Below, one piece after another: positions 33,930 to 43,154 of a stretch of 64,000 bases of DNA. The notes under the pieces are model-generated. The model did no database searches and was not told where the DNA came from. It saw only the letters and a list, made by a program, of their open reading frames with translations. Numbering within the stretch: the stretch's first letter is position 1; the number at the start of each line of letters is the position of its first letter. The stretch lies in contig JAUNCZ010000008.1 of NCBI GenBank assembly GCA_030526405.1, positions 1-64,000 on the forward strand, in the 5' to 3' direction. The position numbers were made by a program, and so were the translations under genes. This DNA is from Lachnospiraceae bacterium (GTDB taxonomy: Bacteria; Bacillota; Clostridia; Lachnospirales; Lachnospiraceae).

Positions 33930-35501
33930 ATGCGGAAAACAGGAAATCATTCAATCATCAGAAGAATCAGCCGTATGGGGGCTGTGGCAGCGGCAGCAAT
34001 GCTCCTGCTGTCCCTGCAGGGCTGCGGCAAGGGGGAAGAGTCTCCGGTGGATAACGGGCCGGAAACTGCCCAGGAGGGCGTATGGATCAATAACCACAAT
34101 GTGGCAGGGCTTACACTGGAGGAAATCCAGGCGGTGATCGACCAGGATATCGTGGCTCGTTCTCAGGAAAAGATCTTTCTCAATGCCAACGGAATGTCGG
34201 TGACTGTGGCAGCAGGAGAGCTGGGGCTGTACTGTACAGATCCTTCCCTGGCCCAGAAGGCATTGGAATTCGGAAAAAGCGGTTCTGCTGTTCAGCAGTT
34301 TAAGGACCATGAATATATCAGAAAGAACGGGGCCTATGTAATTGATATTCCCTATGCGGTAAATGAGGAGATCGTCCGGGCTGTGATCAATGACAAAACC
34401 CCTGCGTTGAGTGAGGGAAGCGGCGGTTCGGTGCTGGTACACAACCAGGATGGAAGCTTTACCGTTATTCCGGGAGAAAATGGTGTGACTGTGGATGAGG
34501 ACCCTTCTGTGGCAATCCTCACCAACTATATGAATCAGGAGTGGACCGGCGGTGTGGGAAGCACCAATCTGGCTGTCAAGGAGGGGGATATTTCCGATGA
34601 GGTGGCAGCTCTTGAACTGGTACAGAGTCCACTGGGATCATTTTCCACCACCTACGATACCTCTGAAAAAGAGCGAAGTACAAATATTGAGGTGGGTACA
34701 GCAAAGATCAGCGGTCTTCTGCTTTATCCGGGTCAGTCAGCCTCTGTATGCAACATGCTGGAGCCCTTTACAGAGGAGGAGGGATATGCAGCGGCCCATG
34801 CCTATGAGCAGGGACTGATCGTGGACAGCATCGGAGGCGGTGTGTGCCAGATATCCAGTACTCTGTATAATGCCCTTCTCCGGGCGGAGCTTCAGATCGA
34901 TGAGAGATGTCCCCATTCGATGATCGTGGGCTATATTGCTCCCTCTCTGGATGCAGCCATCGCAGAGAATACGAAGGATCTGATCTTTACCAATAATACA
35001 GATGCTCCGATTCTCATTGAAGGCTATGCGGGAGGCGGAACTGTTTCCTTTACTGTTTATGGTCATGAGACCAGAGATCCTGCGAGAACACTGGAATTTG
35101 AGTCGGTGATCCTGGAGCAGGAGGACTACACTTACAAGTATGAGCTGGATTATACAGAGGAGGCAGGTACCTTTGAGGCCACTGAGCCACGAAACGGTCT
35201 GAAGGCAGAGGGATATAAATGTGTGTATATCAATGGTGAGCTGCAGAGCAGAGAACTGCTGTCCAGAACTGAATACAGAATGTCTCCGATGATCCTTACC
35301 ATCGGAATTATGGGAGCCACTGACTCGGAGGTGCAGGATCTGTCAGCTGCCATTGCAAAGGATGACTATGACGAGGTGATTGCAGCCTTTGGCAGGGTGA
35401 GTTACAATCATCCGGGCGCAATGACCAAGAAGGAAAAGAAGGAAAAAGAAGAGAAAGAGAATAAGGCAGCTGAGGAAGCTGCTGTAGCAGAGGGTGAATA
35501 G
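33930..35501 (+). CDS. VanW-family lipoprotein
   Basis: 523 residues. A lipoprotein signal (basic start, hydrophobic stretch, lipobox LQGC), a PG_binding_4-like domain (about 70-200) and a VanW domain with FSTTYDTSEKERSTNI and IGGGVCQISSTLYNALL. The tail is Lys/Glu/Ala-rich. VanW occurs in some vancomycin-resistance clusters, but the family is broad and of unclear function, probably at the cell wall. The start is uncertain: ATG at 33930 or GTG at 33927 behind AAAGGAG. It is followed 2 bases later by trmL. Confidence 0.85.
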   Translation: MRKTGNHSIIRRISRMGAVAAAAMLLLSLQGCGKGEESPVDNGPETAQEGVWINNHNVAGLTLEEIQAVIDQDIVARSQEKIFLNANGMSVTVAAGELGLYCTDPSLAQKALEFGKSGSAVQQFKDHEYIRKNGAYVIDIPYAVNEEIVRAVINDKTPALSEGSGGSVLVHNQDGSFTVIPGENGVTVDEDPSVAILTNYMNQEWTGGVGSTNLAVKEGDISDEVAALELVQSPLGSFSTTYDTSEKERSTNIEVGTAKISGLLLYPGQSASVCNMLEPFTEEEGYAAAHAYEQGLIVDSIGGGVCQISSTLYNALLRAELQIDERCPHSMIVGYIAPSLDAAIAENTKDLIFTNNTDAPILIEGYAGGGTVSFTVYGHETRDPARTLEFESVILEQEDYTYKYELDYTEEAGTFEATEPRNGLKAEGYKCVYINGELQSRELLSRTEYRMSPMILTIGIMGATDSEVQDLSAAIAKDDYDEVIAAFGRVSYNHPGAMTKKEKKEKEEKENKAAEEAAVAEGE

Positions 35502-35503
35502 AC

Positions 35504-36004
35504 ATGGCACATATCAACATTGTTCTTCTTGAACCGGAGATTCCCGCCAATACAGGAAACATCGGCAGAACCTGCGTGGCTGCCGGGGCAAGTCTTCATC
35601 TGATCGAGCCTCTGGGCTTCAGTATCAGTGAGAAGCAGCTGAAAAGAGCCGGAATGGATTACTGGGATAAACTGGATGTGAAGACCTATATCAACTATGA
35701 GGACTTTCTGAATAAGAATCCAGGGGCAAAGATCTACTATGCCACCACCAAGGCACCCAGAATGTATACAGAGGCAGAGTTCGAGGACGACTGCTTCATC
35801 ATGTTCGGAAAGGAAAGTGCAGGAATTCCTGAAAAAATCCTTTATGAAAATCAGGATACCTGTATCAGAATTCCCATGCTGGAGGACATCCGTTCTCTGA
35901 ATCTGGGAAATTCCGCAGCCATTGTGCTGTACGAGGCCCTGCGCCAGCATGGCTTTGATCATATGCAGGGAACAGGCTCTCTTCGGGAGTATGAATGGAA
36001 ATAA
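35504..36004 (+). CDS. trmL: tRNA (cytidine/uridine-34 2'-O)-methyltransferase TrmL
   Basis: 166 residues, a SPOUT (SpoU) enzyme with the trefoil-knot motifs PEIPANTGNIGRTC, FGKESAGIP and the C-terminal SLNLGNSAAIVLYEALRQ. It methylates the wobble ribose of some leucine tRNAs using SAM. It lies 2 bases after the VanW gene, so it is co-transcribed, and ends at a bidirectional terminator. Confidence 0.95.
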   Translation: MAHINIVLLEPEIPANTGNIGRTCVAAGASLHLIEPLGFSISEKQLKRAGMDYWDKLDVKTYINYEDFLNKNPGAKIYYATTKAPRMYTEAEFEDDCFIMFGKESAGIPEKILYENQDTCIRIPMLEDIRSLNLGNSAAIVLYEALRQHGFDHMQGTGSLREYEWK

Positions 36005-36033
36005 CGATTCCCTGTTAAAAAGAAGATTCTATA

Positions 36034-36080
36034 AAAAGAATGCTGTCTGAACTTAAGGGGTTCAGACAGCATTCTTTTTT
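36034..36080. terminator. Bidirectional terminator between trmL and the histidine kinase
   Basis: AAAAGAATGCTGTCTGAAC / GTTCAGACAGCATTCTTTT, with an A-run and a T-run on opposite sides. It serves both converging transcripts. Confidence 0.93.
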
Positions 36081-37495
36081 TCATTTTCTTTTTTTACGAT
36101 ATCCAGGGTAAAGGTAAATTCGGTGCCGGCTCCAACGGTGCTGACCACATCGATCCTTTGACCATGGGCGTGGATGATCTCCTTTACAATAGAAAGACCC
36201 AGTCCGGTTCCACGCTTATCCTTGCCTCTGGAGGCATCGATCTTATAGAAGCGCTCCCATATCTTATTCAGGGAATCCCTGGGGATTCCTGCACCGTGGT
36301 CACGGACAGAGAGATACAGTTTTCCGTGGCGCACTGTGGTCTCAATCTCAATGGAAGAATGGGCAGGACTGAACTTGATGGCATTATCCAGAAGATTGTA
36401 CAGCACCTGCTGGATACGGCCCACATCCGCAGACACTGTCATGGTATCCCCTGTAAGGAGCAGCTCCAGCTGGATTTTTCTGGAGGTACAGATGCCCTCA
36501 AAGGTGGCCGCGGTATCCTTGATGATCTGATTGATATCAAAGCTGGTGATGTTCAGAAGAAAGCCCTTGTTGTCCAGGTTGTTGAGGGTCAGCATTTCTC
36601 TGGTGAGCTTGTTCAGTCGATCTGTTTCATTGAGAACAATACGCATATACCGTTCCTGCATCTCCAACGGGATGGTACCATCCAACATGGCCTCGATATA
36701 GCCCTTGATGGAGGTGAGGGGAGAGCGGAAATCATGGGATACATTGGCGATGAACTTTCGCTGATATTCTCCGGATTTCCCCAGCTCGGAGGACATATAA
36801 TTCAGGGTATTGGCCAGGTACCCCAGTTCATCATCGCTGTTCACAGGAATTCTGTAGGCCAGATTTCCGGAGGCATACTCCTTGGCACCCAGTGTGATCC
36901 TGCGAAGAGGAATGTCAATGAGAAACAGAAGTACCACCATTACCATGGCAATAAAGAGAAAAATACCTGCACCAATACAGTAAAAGGTGACAAGAAGTTT
37001 TTCTCTCTGGGCGATGATGCCGCTGTAGGTGCTGTGAATGACAACATAGCCCCGCAGATTCAGATTGTAGGTGACGGGCACCATAACGGAGAGCATACGG
37101 CTGTTGAAGTAATGAAAAAAATCACCTACAGAGTAATAGGAGCTTCCAAGAGAAATGGGATCAAAATCCTTCAGCTCCTGAGATTTCTCCGTAATGGCCT
37201 TCTCTGTATTCAGAAAGATCAGGCCTGAGGGATCCACCAGCCAGATCTGAATCTCCTCGGCGGAGGAGATGGTCTTCAGATCATCGTACAGATTGGACAG
37301 GCTGGATCCGTTTTTATAGTAGTTCTGTGCCTGACTGGCTGCAATGCCGGAGGCAAGACTGTAGATCTGTGTGCTTCTGGTCTTCAGCGTGTTCTTTTCA
37401 ATGAGATAAGAGCCCACCGTGGAGGTGAAAAGAAAGGAGACCAGAATCAGAATGATGTAGCTCAGGATAAATTTCAGAGCAAGGGTTCGTTTCAT
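36062..37495 (-). CDS. Two-component sensor histidine kinase
   Basis: 477 residues. Membrane helices at about 8-30 and 168-195 flank an extracellular sensor region (about 35-165). Then come HAMP (195-245), HisKA with His254 in VSHDFRSPLTS, and HATPase_c with the N, G1 (DHGAGIP) and G2 (GTGLGLSI) boxes. It overlaps the response regulator by 4 bases (ATGA). The signal is unknown. Confidence 0.93.
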   Translation of the reverse strand: MKRTLALKFILSYIILILVSFLFTSTVGSYLIEKNTLKTRSTQIYSLASGIAASQAQNYYKNGSSLSNLYDDLKTISSAEEIQIWLVDPSGLIFLNTEKAITEKSQELKDFDPISLGSSYYSVGDFFHYFNSRMLSVMVPVTYNLNLRGYVVIHSTYSGIIAQREKLLVTFYCIGAGIFLFIAMVMVVLLFLIDIPLRRITLGAKEYASGNLAYRIPVNSDDELGYLANTLNYMSSELGKSGEYQRKFIANVSHDFRSPLTSIKGYIEAMLDGTIPLEMQERYMRIVLNETDRLNKLTREMLTLNNLDNKGFLLNITSFDINQIIKDTAATFEGICTSRKIQLELLLTGDTMTVSADVGRIQQVLYNLLDNAIKFSPAHSSIEIETTVRHGKLYLSVRDHGAGIPRDSLNKIWERFYKIDASRGKDKRGTGLGLSIVKEIIHAHGQRIDVVSTVGAGTEFTFTLDIVKKENEKKNAV

Positions 37496-38190
37496 GTGGT
37501 TCTGACCTCAAATTTATAACCGATTCCCCATACGGTGCTGATGGACCAGTTGGCATGATCCTTTATCTTCTCGCGAAGTCGCTTGATATGGACATCTACT
37601 GTACGGGTATCACCGATGTACTCATAGCCCCAGATATGATCCAGCAGCTGCTCCCTGGTAAATACCTGATTGGGAGAGGCAGCAAGAAAATACAGCAGCT
37701 CCAGCTCCTTCGGAGGCATGTCCACGTTCTTTCCCTTGTATACAACGGAATAGTTGGTAAGATTCACCGTAAGATCCTGGTATTCCACAAACTTGCTTCC
37801 TGCAGGAGCAGCAGCTGCCGCAGGCTGGAAGCGTCGCAGAACAGCTTTTACTCTTGCCACCAGCTCCTTGGAATCAAAGGGCTTTATGATATAGTCGTCA
37901 GCCCCCAGCTCCAGTCCCAGTACCTTATCAAAGACCTCTCCCTTGGCGGAGAGCATGATGATGGGGACATTGGATTTCTGACGAATTTCCCGGCATACCT
38001 GATATCCGTCAATGCCGGGAAGCATCAGATCCAGAAGGATCAGATTCGGCTGGAATGAGGAAAATGCAGACAGGGCCTCTTCGCCATCGCCCACGATCAT
38101 GCAGTCAAAGCATTCCTTTGTCAGGTACAGAAAGATCAGCTCTGCAATATTGTTATCGTCATCGACGATCAGAATTTTCTGTTTAGCCAT
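37492..38190 (-). CDS. OmpR/PhoB-family response regulator
   Basis: 232 residues. Receiver domain with Asp54 as phosphoacceptor (LLDLMLPGIDG), then Lys in IKPF, a short Ala-rich linker, and a winged-helix DNA-binding domain (about 135-230). It lies 27 bases behind mutS2 on the minus strand and is coupled to the kinase that follows, so the three may share a transcript. Confidence 0.95.
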   Translation of the reverse strand: MAKQKILIVDDDNNIAELIFLYLTKECFDCMIVGDGEEALSAFSSFQPNLILLDLMLPGIDGYQVCREIRQKSNVPIIMLSAKGEVFDKVLGLELGADDYIIKPFDSKELVARVKAVLRRFQPAAAAAPAGSKFVEYQDLTVNLTNYSVVYKGKNVDMPPKELELLYFLAASPNQVFTREQLLDHIWGYEYIGDTRTVDVHIKRLREKIKDHANWSISTVWGIGYKFEVRTT

Positions 38191-38217
38191 AGGTTTTCTC
38201 CTGTTTTACAGTCCGGA

Positions 38218-40599
38218 TCAGGATTTCCGGAAGGTTGCGATGGTTACACCGGCATCACCCTCACCGAAGGCTGCCTGATGGAATTCTTCAACGATCCGCT
38301 GGGTGCGGAGATAATTCTGTACACCTTTTCTCAGTGCACCGGTGCCCTTTCCATGGACGATTCGAACGCTTGGAAGATGGGCCAGATAGGCATCATCCAG
38401 ATATTTATCCAGCTCTGCAATGGCCTCATCCACTGTTTTTCCCAGAAGATTGATCTCTGTATGGACAGTGGAGGACTTCGCCATCTTAATCTTTCCGGAA
38501 CCGGTTTTTGAGAAGCTGCCGCCTGTGATAACCGGTTCATCGATGAGCATCAGATCGGAGATATGTACTCTGGAGCGGATGATACCACACTGTACAAACA
38601 GGAATCCCTTGGGATCTGGCTTGGAGCTGATGGTACCCTTCAGGTTCATGCTGAGAACCTTTACGCTGTCTCCGATGTGAACATCCTTTGGATTCAGCTG
38701 CTTGGTTGGTTTTGGTGCGGCATTCAGCGTGTTTTTTGCTCTGGTCTTATCCAGTTTGCCACGAAGATCCGTACGTTTTTTCTCCATCTCCTTAACAGAG
38801 ATGTTGTTTTTTCCGAATTTCTGGAAATCACGCATGGTCTGATCTGCAAAGTCCTTGGCCTCCTGAAGTACGGTACGGGCTTCCTCATTTGCCTTTGCAA
38901 GGATCTTCTCCTTCTGGCTGTCCAGACGGTCCTGTTTGTCAGCCAGCTGTTTTTTCAGGGATTCCACTTCCTGTTTATAGCGGGCTACCTCTTCCTTCTC
39001 CTGCTCAAGGGCAATTCTGTTCTGCTCCAGGTTGGTGAGCACATCCTCGAAGGATTCGTCCTTTTCGCTGATCTGCTGTTTCGCCTCATCAATGATAAAG
39101 TCCGGCAGCCCCAGTTTACTGGAAATCGCAAAGGCATTACTCTTTCCGGGAACACCCACCAGAAGACGGTAGGTAGGACGGAGAGTTTCCAGATCAAATT
39201 CGCAGCATGCATTTTCAACACCTGCTGTGGACAGGGCAAATACCTTCAGCTCACTGTAATGGGTGGTGGCCATTGTGCGGATTCCCTGTCTGTGCAGGAA
39301 GGAAAGAATGGCAATGGCCAGGGCAGCACCCTCAGTGGGGTCTGTACCGGCACCCAGCTCATCGAAAAGCACCAGAGAATTCTCATCTGCCTTCTCCAGG
39401 AAGGAAACGGTGTTGGTCATATGGGAGGAGAAGGTACTCAGGGACTGCTCGATGCTCTGCTCGTCTCCGATATCTGCATAGACCTCTGTGAACAGTGCCA
39501 GACGGGAACGATCCAGAGCAGGAATATGAAGACCTGCCTGTCCCATCAGAGTAAGAAGTCCCACTGTTTTCAGTGATACGGTTTTTCCACCTGTATTAGG
39601 TCCTGTGATGATCAGAAGATCAAAGGTTTCTCCCAGGGTCAGATCAATGGGGACTACCTTCTTTTTGTCAATCAGTGGGTGACGGGCTTTGCGAAGCTGG
39701 ACAATTCCATCGGTATTGAAGATCGGCTCAGTGGCGTTCATATCCATGGCAAGACCAGCCCTTGCAAAGATAAAATCCAGTTCTGTCATGTTTTCCAGAT
39801 TATACTGGAGCAGTTCTGTATACTCTGCGGCACGGGCACTTAACTGGGCAAGAATGGTTTCAATCTCCTTGGCCTCCTGGATCTCCAGCTCACGGATCTC
39901 GTTGTTCAGCTTTACAATGGCCATGGGCTCCACAAAGATGGTGGAACCGGTGGAGGACTGATCGTGGATCATACCGGATACCTGATTTTTGTATTCTGCC
40001 TTTACAGGAATACAGTAACGACCGTTTCTCATGGTGATCACTGCGTCCTGCAGATAGGTTCTCATGGAACCGGTGAGCATGCCGGACAGCTGTGTATGGA
40101 TCCTGTCAGAGGAGTTTTTGATGCTGCGGCGAATGGATTTCAGAGCGGGGCTGGCGTCATCGCTGATTTCCTCCTCAGAGAGGATGCAGCGACGGATCTC
40201 TGTGGACAGAGGAGTCAGCGGCTCCAGAGAATCGAAAAGAACAGTCAGGGAATCTGCCTGCTCCGTATCGCTTTCCCGGCGACCATAGGCTTTTACTCTT
40301 GCAGTGTTCTCAAGAAGTGCTGCAATCTGCAGCAGCTCAGAGGTGGAAAGAGAACTTCCAATCTCCAGTCGGCGGATCACAGAGTAGATATTTTTGACAC
40401 TTCCGAAGGAAATGCTGCCTTTTTTGAAAAGACAGGATAATGCATCGGCAGTCTGGGTCTGCATGGTCTGGATCTCTCCTAAAGAGTCAGAGGGAAGAAG
40501 ATTGCGGCAGCGCTCCTGACCTAAGGGGGAGGTTGCTCTTGCTGTCAGCTGCTGGATGATCTTGTCAAATTCAAGTGTTTTTATTGCTTTTTTATTCAT
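38218..40599 (-). CDS. mutS2: Endonuclease MutS2
   Basis: 793 residues. MutS core and ATPase with GPNTGGKTVSLKTVGL (Walker A) and FDELGAGTDPTEG (Walker B), a coiled-coil region (about 510-610), and a C-terminal Smr domain with the LLGKTVDEAI and VRIVHGKGTGALR motifs. MutS2 suppresses recombination and helps rescue collided ribosomes in Firmicutes. AAAGGAA lies before the ATG. It is divergent from the HtrA-like gene. Confidence 0.96.
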   Translation of the reverse strand: MNKKAIKTLEFDKIIQQLTARATSPLGQERCRNLLPSDSLGEIQTMQTQTADALSCLFKKGSISFGSVKNIYSVIRRLEIGSSLSTSELLQIAALLENTARVKAYGRRESDTEQADSLTVLFDSLEPLTPLSTEIRRCILSEEEISDDASPALKSIRRSIKNSSDRIHTQLSGMLTGSMRTYLQDAVITMRNGRYCIPVKAEYKNQVSGMIHDQSSTGSTIFVEPMAIVKLNNEIRELEIQEAKEIETILAQLSARAAEYTELLQYNLENMTELDFIFARAGLAMDMNATEPIFNTDGIVQLRKARHPLIDKKKVVPIDLTLGETFDLLIITGPNTGGKTVSLKTVGLLTLMGQAGLHIPALDRSRLALFTEVYADIGDEQSIEQSLSTFSSHMTNTVSFLEKADENSLVLFDELGAGTDPTEGAALAIAILSFLHRQGIRTMATTHYSELKVFALSTAGVENACCEFDLETLRPTYRLLVGVPGKSNAFAISSKLGLPDFIIDEAKQQISEKDESFEDVLTNLEQNRIALEQEKEEVARYKQEVESLKKQLADKQDRLDSQKEKILAKANEEARTVLQEAKDFADQTMRDFQKFGKNNISVKEMEKKRTDLRGKLDKTRAKNTLNAAPKPTKQLNPKDVHIGDSVKVLSMNLKGTISSKPDPKGFLFVQCGIIRSRVHISDLMLIDEPVITGGSFSKTGSGKIKMAKSSTVHTEINLLGKTVDEAIAELDKYLDDAYLAHLPSVRIVHGKGTGALRKGVQNYLRTQRIVEEFHQAAFGEGDAGVTIATFRKS

Positions 40600-40872
40600 T
40601 GTGAATTCCTTTGTTGATTCATCATATTTTACAGTGCAGTTCGGCTTTATGCAGAAATGCTCCGGATGGCACTGTAACTCACGGTATATTGTACTCTAAA
40701 ATCCCTGCAGAGAAAAGTTATTTGGAGAAAAAGATTGAATGCCACTGCTCCATTCATAAATTGTTCATACTTATCTGCTAGAATCTGTATAACTGAAGCT
40801 ATCGCATTTCAGAGGGACATGAGTTGGAGCATGTGCGGACAGAAGCAATGGAAACACGAGGGAGAAGCACAG

Positions 40873-42144
40873 ATGGATGAGTCATATTCCTTTATTAAAG
40901 AGACAAGAAAGAAGAAGCCGGAGGATAAGTCCGTGTGGATCAGGCGGGGGCTGATCCTGTGTGGTATGGCTGTAGGAGCCGGCATTCTTGCTGCACTGGT
41001 GTTTGTTCTTTCCGTACCGGTATTTCAGAATCTGCTGGGAAAGACACCGGACGAACCGGAAAAAATTGAGATGTCAGCAGTAACTGCTTCCTCTTCGGAA
41101 GAGAATGAGGAGGAGGAAAAGGCTAAGACAGAAGACAAAGCGGAAACAGTACGTTCCCCTGAGGATGAACAGAAGGAGGCCATGAACCAGTTCAGGAAGG
41201 TCTATCAGGAAATGATGGACACTGCAAAGGCTCAGCAGGCATCCATGACGGAGGTAATAGGGATCACCAGCCAGATGGACTATTTCAATCACAATTATGA
41301 GAACCGGCAGTCAGTATCCGGTCTACTTGTGGCAGAATCCCAGAGTGTCCTGTATTGTCTCACAGAGAACAGAGGACTGAAAAAAGCGGAGAAGATTCAG
41401 GTGATCTTCGGAGACGGATCAAAGGTAACGGCCGAATTAAAGGCCACTGACAGTGAGACCGGTCTTGCAATTCTTTCCATTAATCGTAGCGACATCCGGG
41501 ATGATACCTGGAACTATATCGAAATAGCCCGATTCTGCAATTCCAACAGCCTGCGCATGGGAATTCCGGTGATTGCTGTGGGAAGCGTCAGCGGCATGGG
41601 TGACAGCATGGAGTACGGCATTATCACCTCCATGAATAATACCATCAGCTTCTGGGATACCGGTTACAATGTGCTGACCACCGATATGATCGGCAACAGT
41701 GCCGGAAGCGGAGTTCTGATCAATCTGCAGGGTGAGGTTGTGGGAATCATCAACCAGAACCTGGGGGAGGAAAGTCAGAATCTCATCACTGCAATTCCCG
41801 TGAAGCAGCTGAATGCTCTTATCGAAGATATGATCAACGGCAAGGCACAGATCAGAATCGGTATCAAGGGCCAGGCGGTATCCTCCGACATCAGCGCAGT
41901 GGCAGGTATTCCCCGGGGCCTGCTGGTGAGTGCCGTGGACCAGGAGTCACCGGCCATGTATGCGGGAATCAAGGAACTGGATGTGATCACTGCGGTGGAC
42001 GGTGTACAGGTGGATGATCTTGCCTCCTACCAGAGAGCCGTTGCAGCACTGGCAGCAGACCAGGAAGTGAAGGTGGAGGCCATGAGAATGGGCAAGGAAA
42101 ATTACGAAGAAATCACTTTCCGGTTGAAACCTGAAACAAAATAG
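40873..42144 (+). CDS. HtrA-like S1C protein lacking the catalytic histidine
   Basis: 423 residues. Cytoplasmic basic head, a membrane helix (about 24-50), an acidic linker (60-105), a trypsin-like domain (about 125-320) and a PDZ domain (about 330-420). The Asp region is intact (TDSETGLAIL, near 193) and a Ser lies in GNSAGSG (276). The usual TNxHV His segment reads LTENRG, with Asn near 166, so the triad is incomplete. Probably a non-proteolytic, peptide-binding HtrA relative at the cell surface. The ATG at 40873 follows GGAG; the open frame before it is not supported. Confidence 0.82.
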   Translation: MDESYSFIKETRKKKPEDKSVWIRRGLILCGMAVGAGILAALVFVLSVPVFQNLLGKTPDEPEKIEMSAVTASSSEENEEEEKAKTEDKAETVRSPEDEQKEAMNQFRKVYQEMMDTAKAQQASMTEVIGITSQMDYFNHNYENRQSVSGLLVAESQSVLYCLTENRGLKKAEKIQVIFGDGSKVTAELKATDSETGLAILSINRSDIRDDTWNYIEIARFCNSNSLRMGIPVIAVGSVSGMGDSMEYGIITSMNNTISFWDTGYNVLTTDMIGNSAGSGVLINLQGEVVGIINQNLGEESQNLITAIPVKQLNALIEDMINGKAQIRIGIKGQAVSSDISAVAGIPRGLLVSAVDQESPAMYAGIKELDVITAVDGVQVDDLASYQRAVAALAADQEVKVEAMRMGKENYEEITFRLKPETK

Positions 42145-42156
42145 TGCATTATTAAT

Positions 42157-42178
42157 CAGGTACGCTTTGGCGTACCTG
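42157..42178 (+). other. Hairpin between the HtrA-like gene and yhaM
   Basis: CAGGTACG / CGTACCTG, a perfect 8-bp stem with loop CTTTGG. There is no T-run, so it may be a weak terminator or a processing site. Confidence 0.5.
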
Positions 42179-42206
42179 AAATATATATAGAAGGATTTTA
42201 ACAAAA

Positions 42207-43154
42207 ATGAAGTATATTAAAGAATTCAGAGAGGGCGGCCGGGTTGCCGGTGTGTATCTCTGCAAATTTCGACAGTCAGCAGTAACAAAAAACGGAAAAG
42301 CTTATGAAAATGTGATTCTACAGGATAAGACAGGCACCATCGATGCAAAGATCTGGGATCCAAATTCCAGCGGTATTGATGAGTTTGATGCACTGGATTA
42401 CATTGATGTGATGGGGGATATCAACAGCTTTGCAGGATCTCTTCAGGTTTCCATTCGCAGAGTAAGGCGAGTATACGAGGGTGAGTATGATCCTGCAGAT
42501 TATCTGCCCTGCAGCCGTTACAACATTGAGGAGATGTACGGAAAGCTGATGGAATACATCGGCAGCATCCAGAACACAGATCTGAAACAGCTGCTGGAGG
42601 TGTTCTTTGTACAGGATGAGGAGTTTATCCGCACCTTCAAACAGGCATCTGCCGCAAAGACTGTGCACCATGGCTTTGTGGGCGGTCTTCTGGAGCATAC
42701 CTTAAGCGTTACAAGAATGTGTCATTTCTATACAAGAGTCTATCCGATCCTGAACAGGGATCTGCTGCTTACAGCTGCAATCCTCCACGACATCGGAAAG
42801 GTAAGAGAACTGGCACTGTTCCCGGTAAATGATTACACCGACGACGGACAGCTGCTGGGACACATTATGATGGGAGCGGAGATGATCCACGATGCAGCCA
42901 GAGAGATTGAGGGCTTCCCCTTTGAACTGGAGAAGAAGCTGAAACACTGTATTCTGGCTCATCACGGAGAGCTGGAGTACGGCTCACCGAAAAAACCGGC
43001 TCTGGCAGAGGCGGTTGCCCTGAACATGGCAGACAATACCGATGCAAAGATGGAAACCCTCACTGAGATGTTTGAGAATGCAGATCCCCATGCAGAGTGG
43101 CTGGGTTACAACCGTTTCTTTGAATCGAATATGAGAAAGACAGGAGATATCTGA
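42207..43154 (+). CDS. yhaM: 3'-5' exoribonuclease YhaM-like (OB + HD)
   Basis: 315 residues. N-terminal OB-fold nucleic-acid-binding domain (about 10-90), then an HD domain with HHGFVGGLLEHTLSV, the LHDIGK motif and HCILAHHGELEYGSPKKP, which are characteristic of YhaM. It trims short RNA or DNA from the 3' end. GAAGGA lies before the ATG. Its stop overlaps the methyltransferase start by one base. Confidence 0.92.
   Translation: MKYIKEFREGGRVAGVYLCKFRQSAVTKNGKAYENVILQDKTGTIDAKIWDPNSSGIDEFDALDYIDVMGDINSFAGSLQVSIRRVRRVYEGEYDPADYLPCSRYNIEEMYGKLMEYIGSIQNTDLKQLLEVFFVQDEEFIRTFKQASAAKTVHHGFVGGLLEHTLSVTRMCHFYTRVYPILNRDLLLTAAILHDIGKVRELALFPVNDYTDDGQLLGHIMMGAEMIHDAAREIEGFPFELEKKLKHCILAHHGELEYGSPKKPALAEAVALNMADNTDAKMETLTEMFENADPHAEWLGYNRFFESNMRKTGDI

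Noticed and set aside
33930..35501. Vancomycin-resistance cluster
   Set aside because: VanW-domain proteins are common in Clostridia; no vanH, vanA/B, vanX or vanRS-linked genes are adjacent, and the two-component pair at 36-38 kb is separated by a terminator and lies on the other strand.
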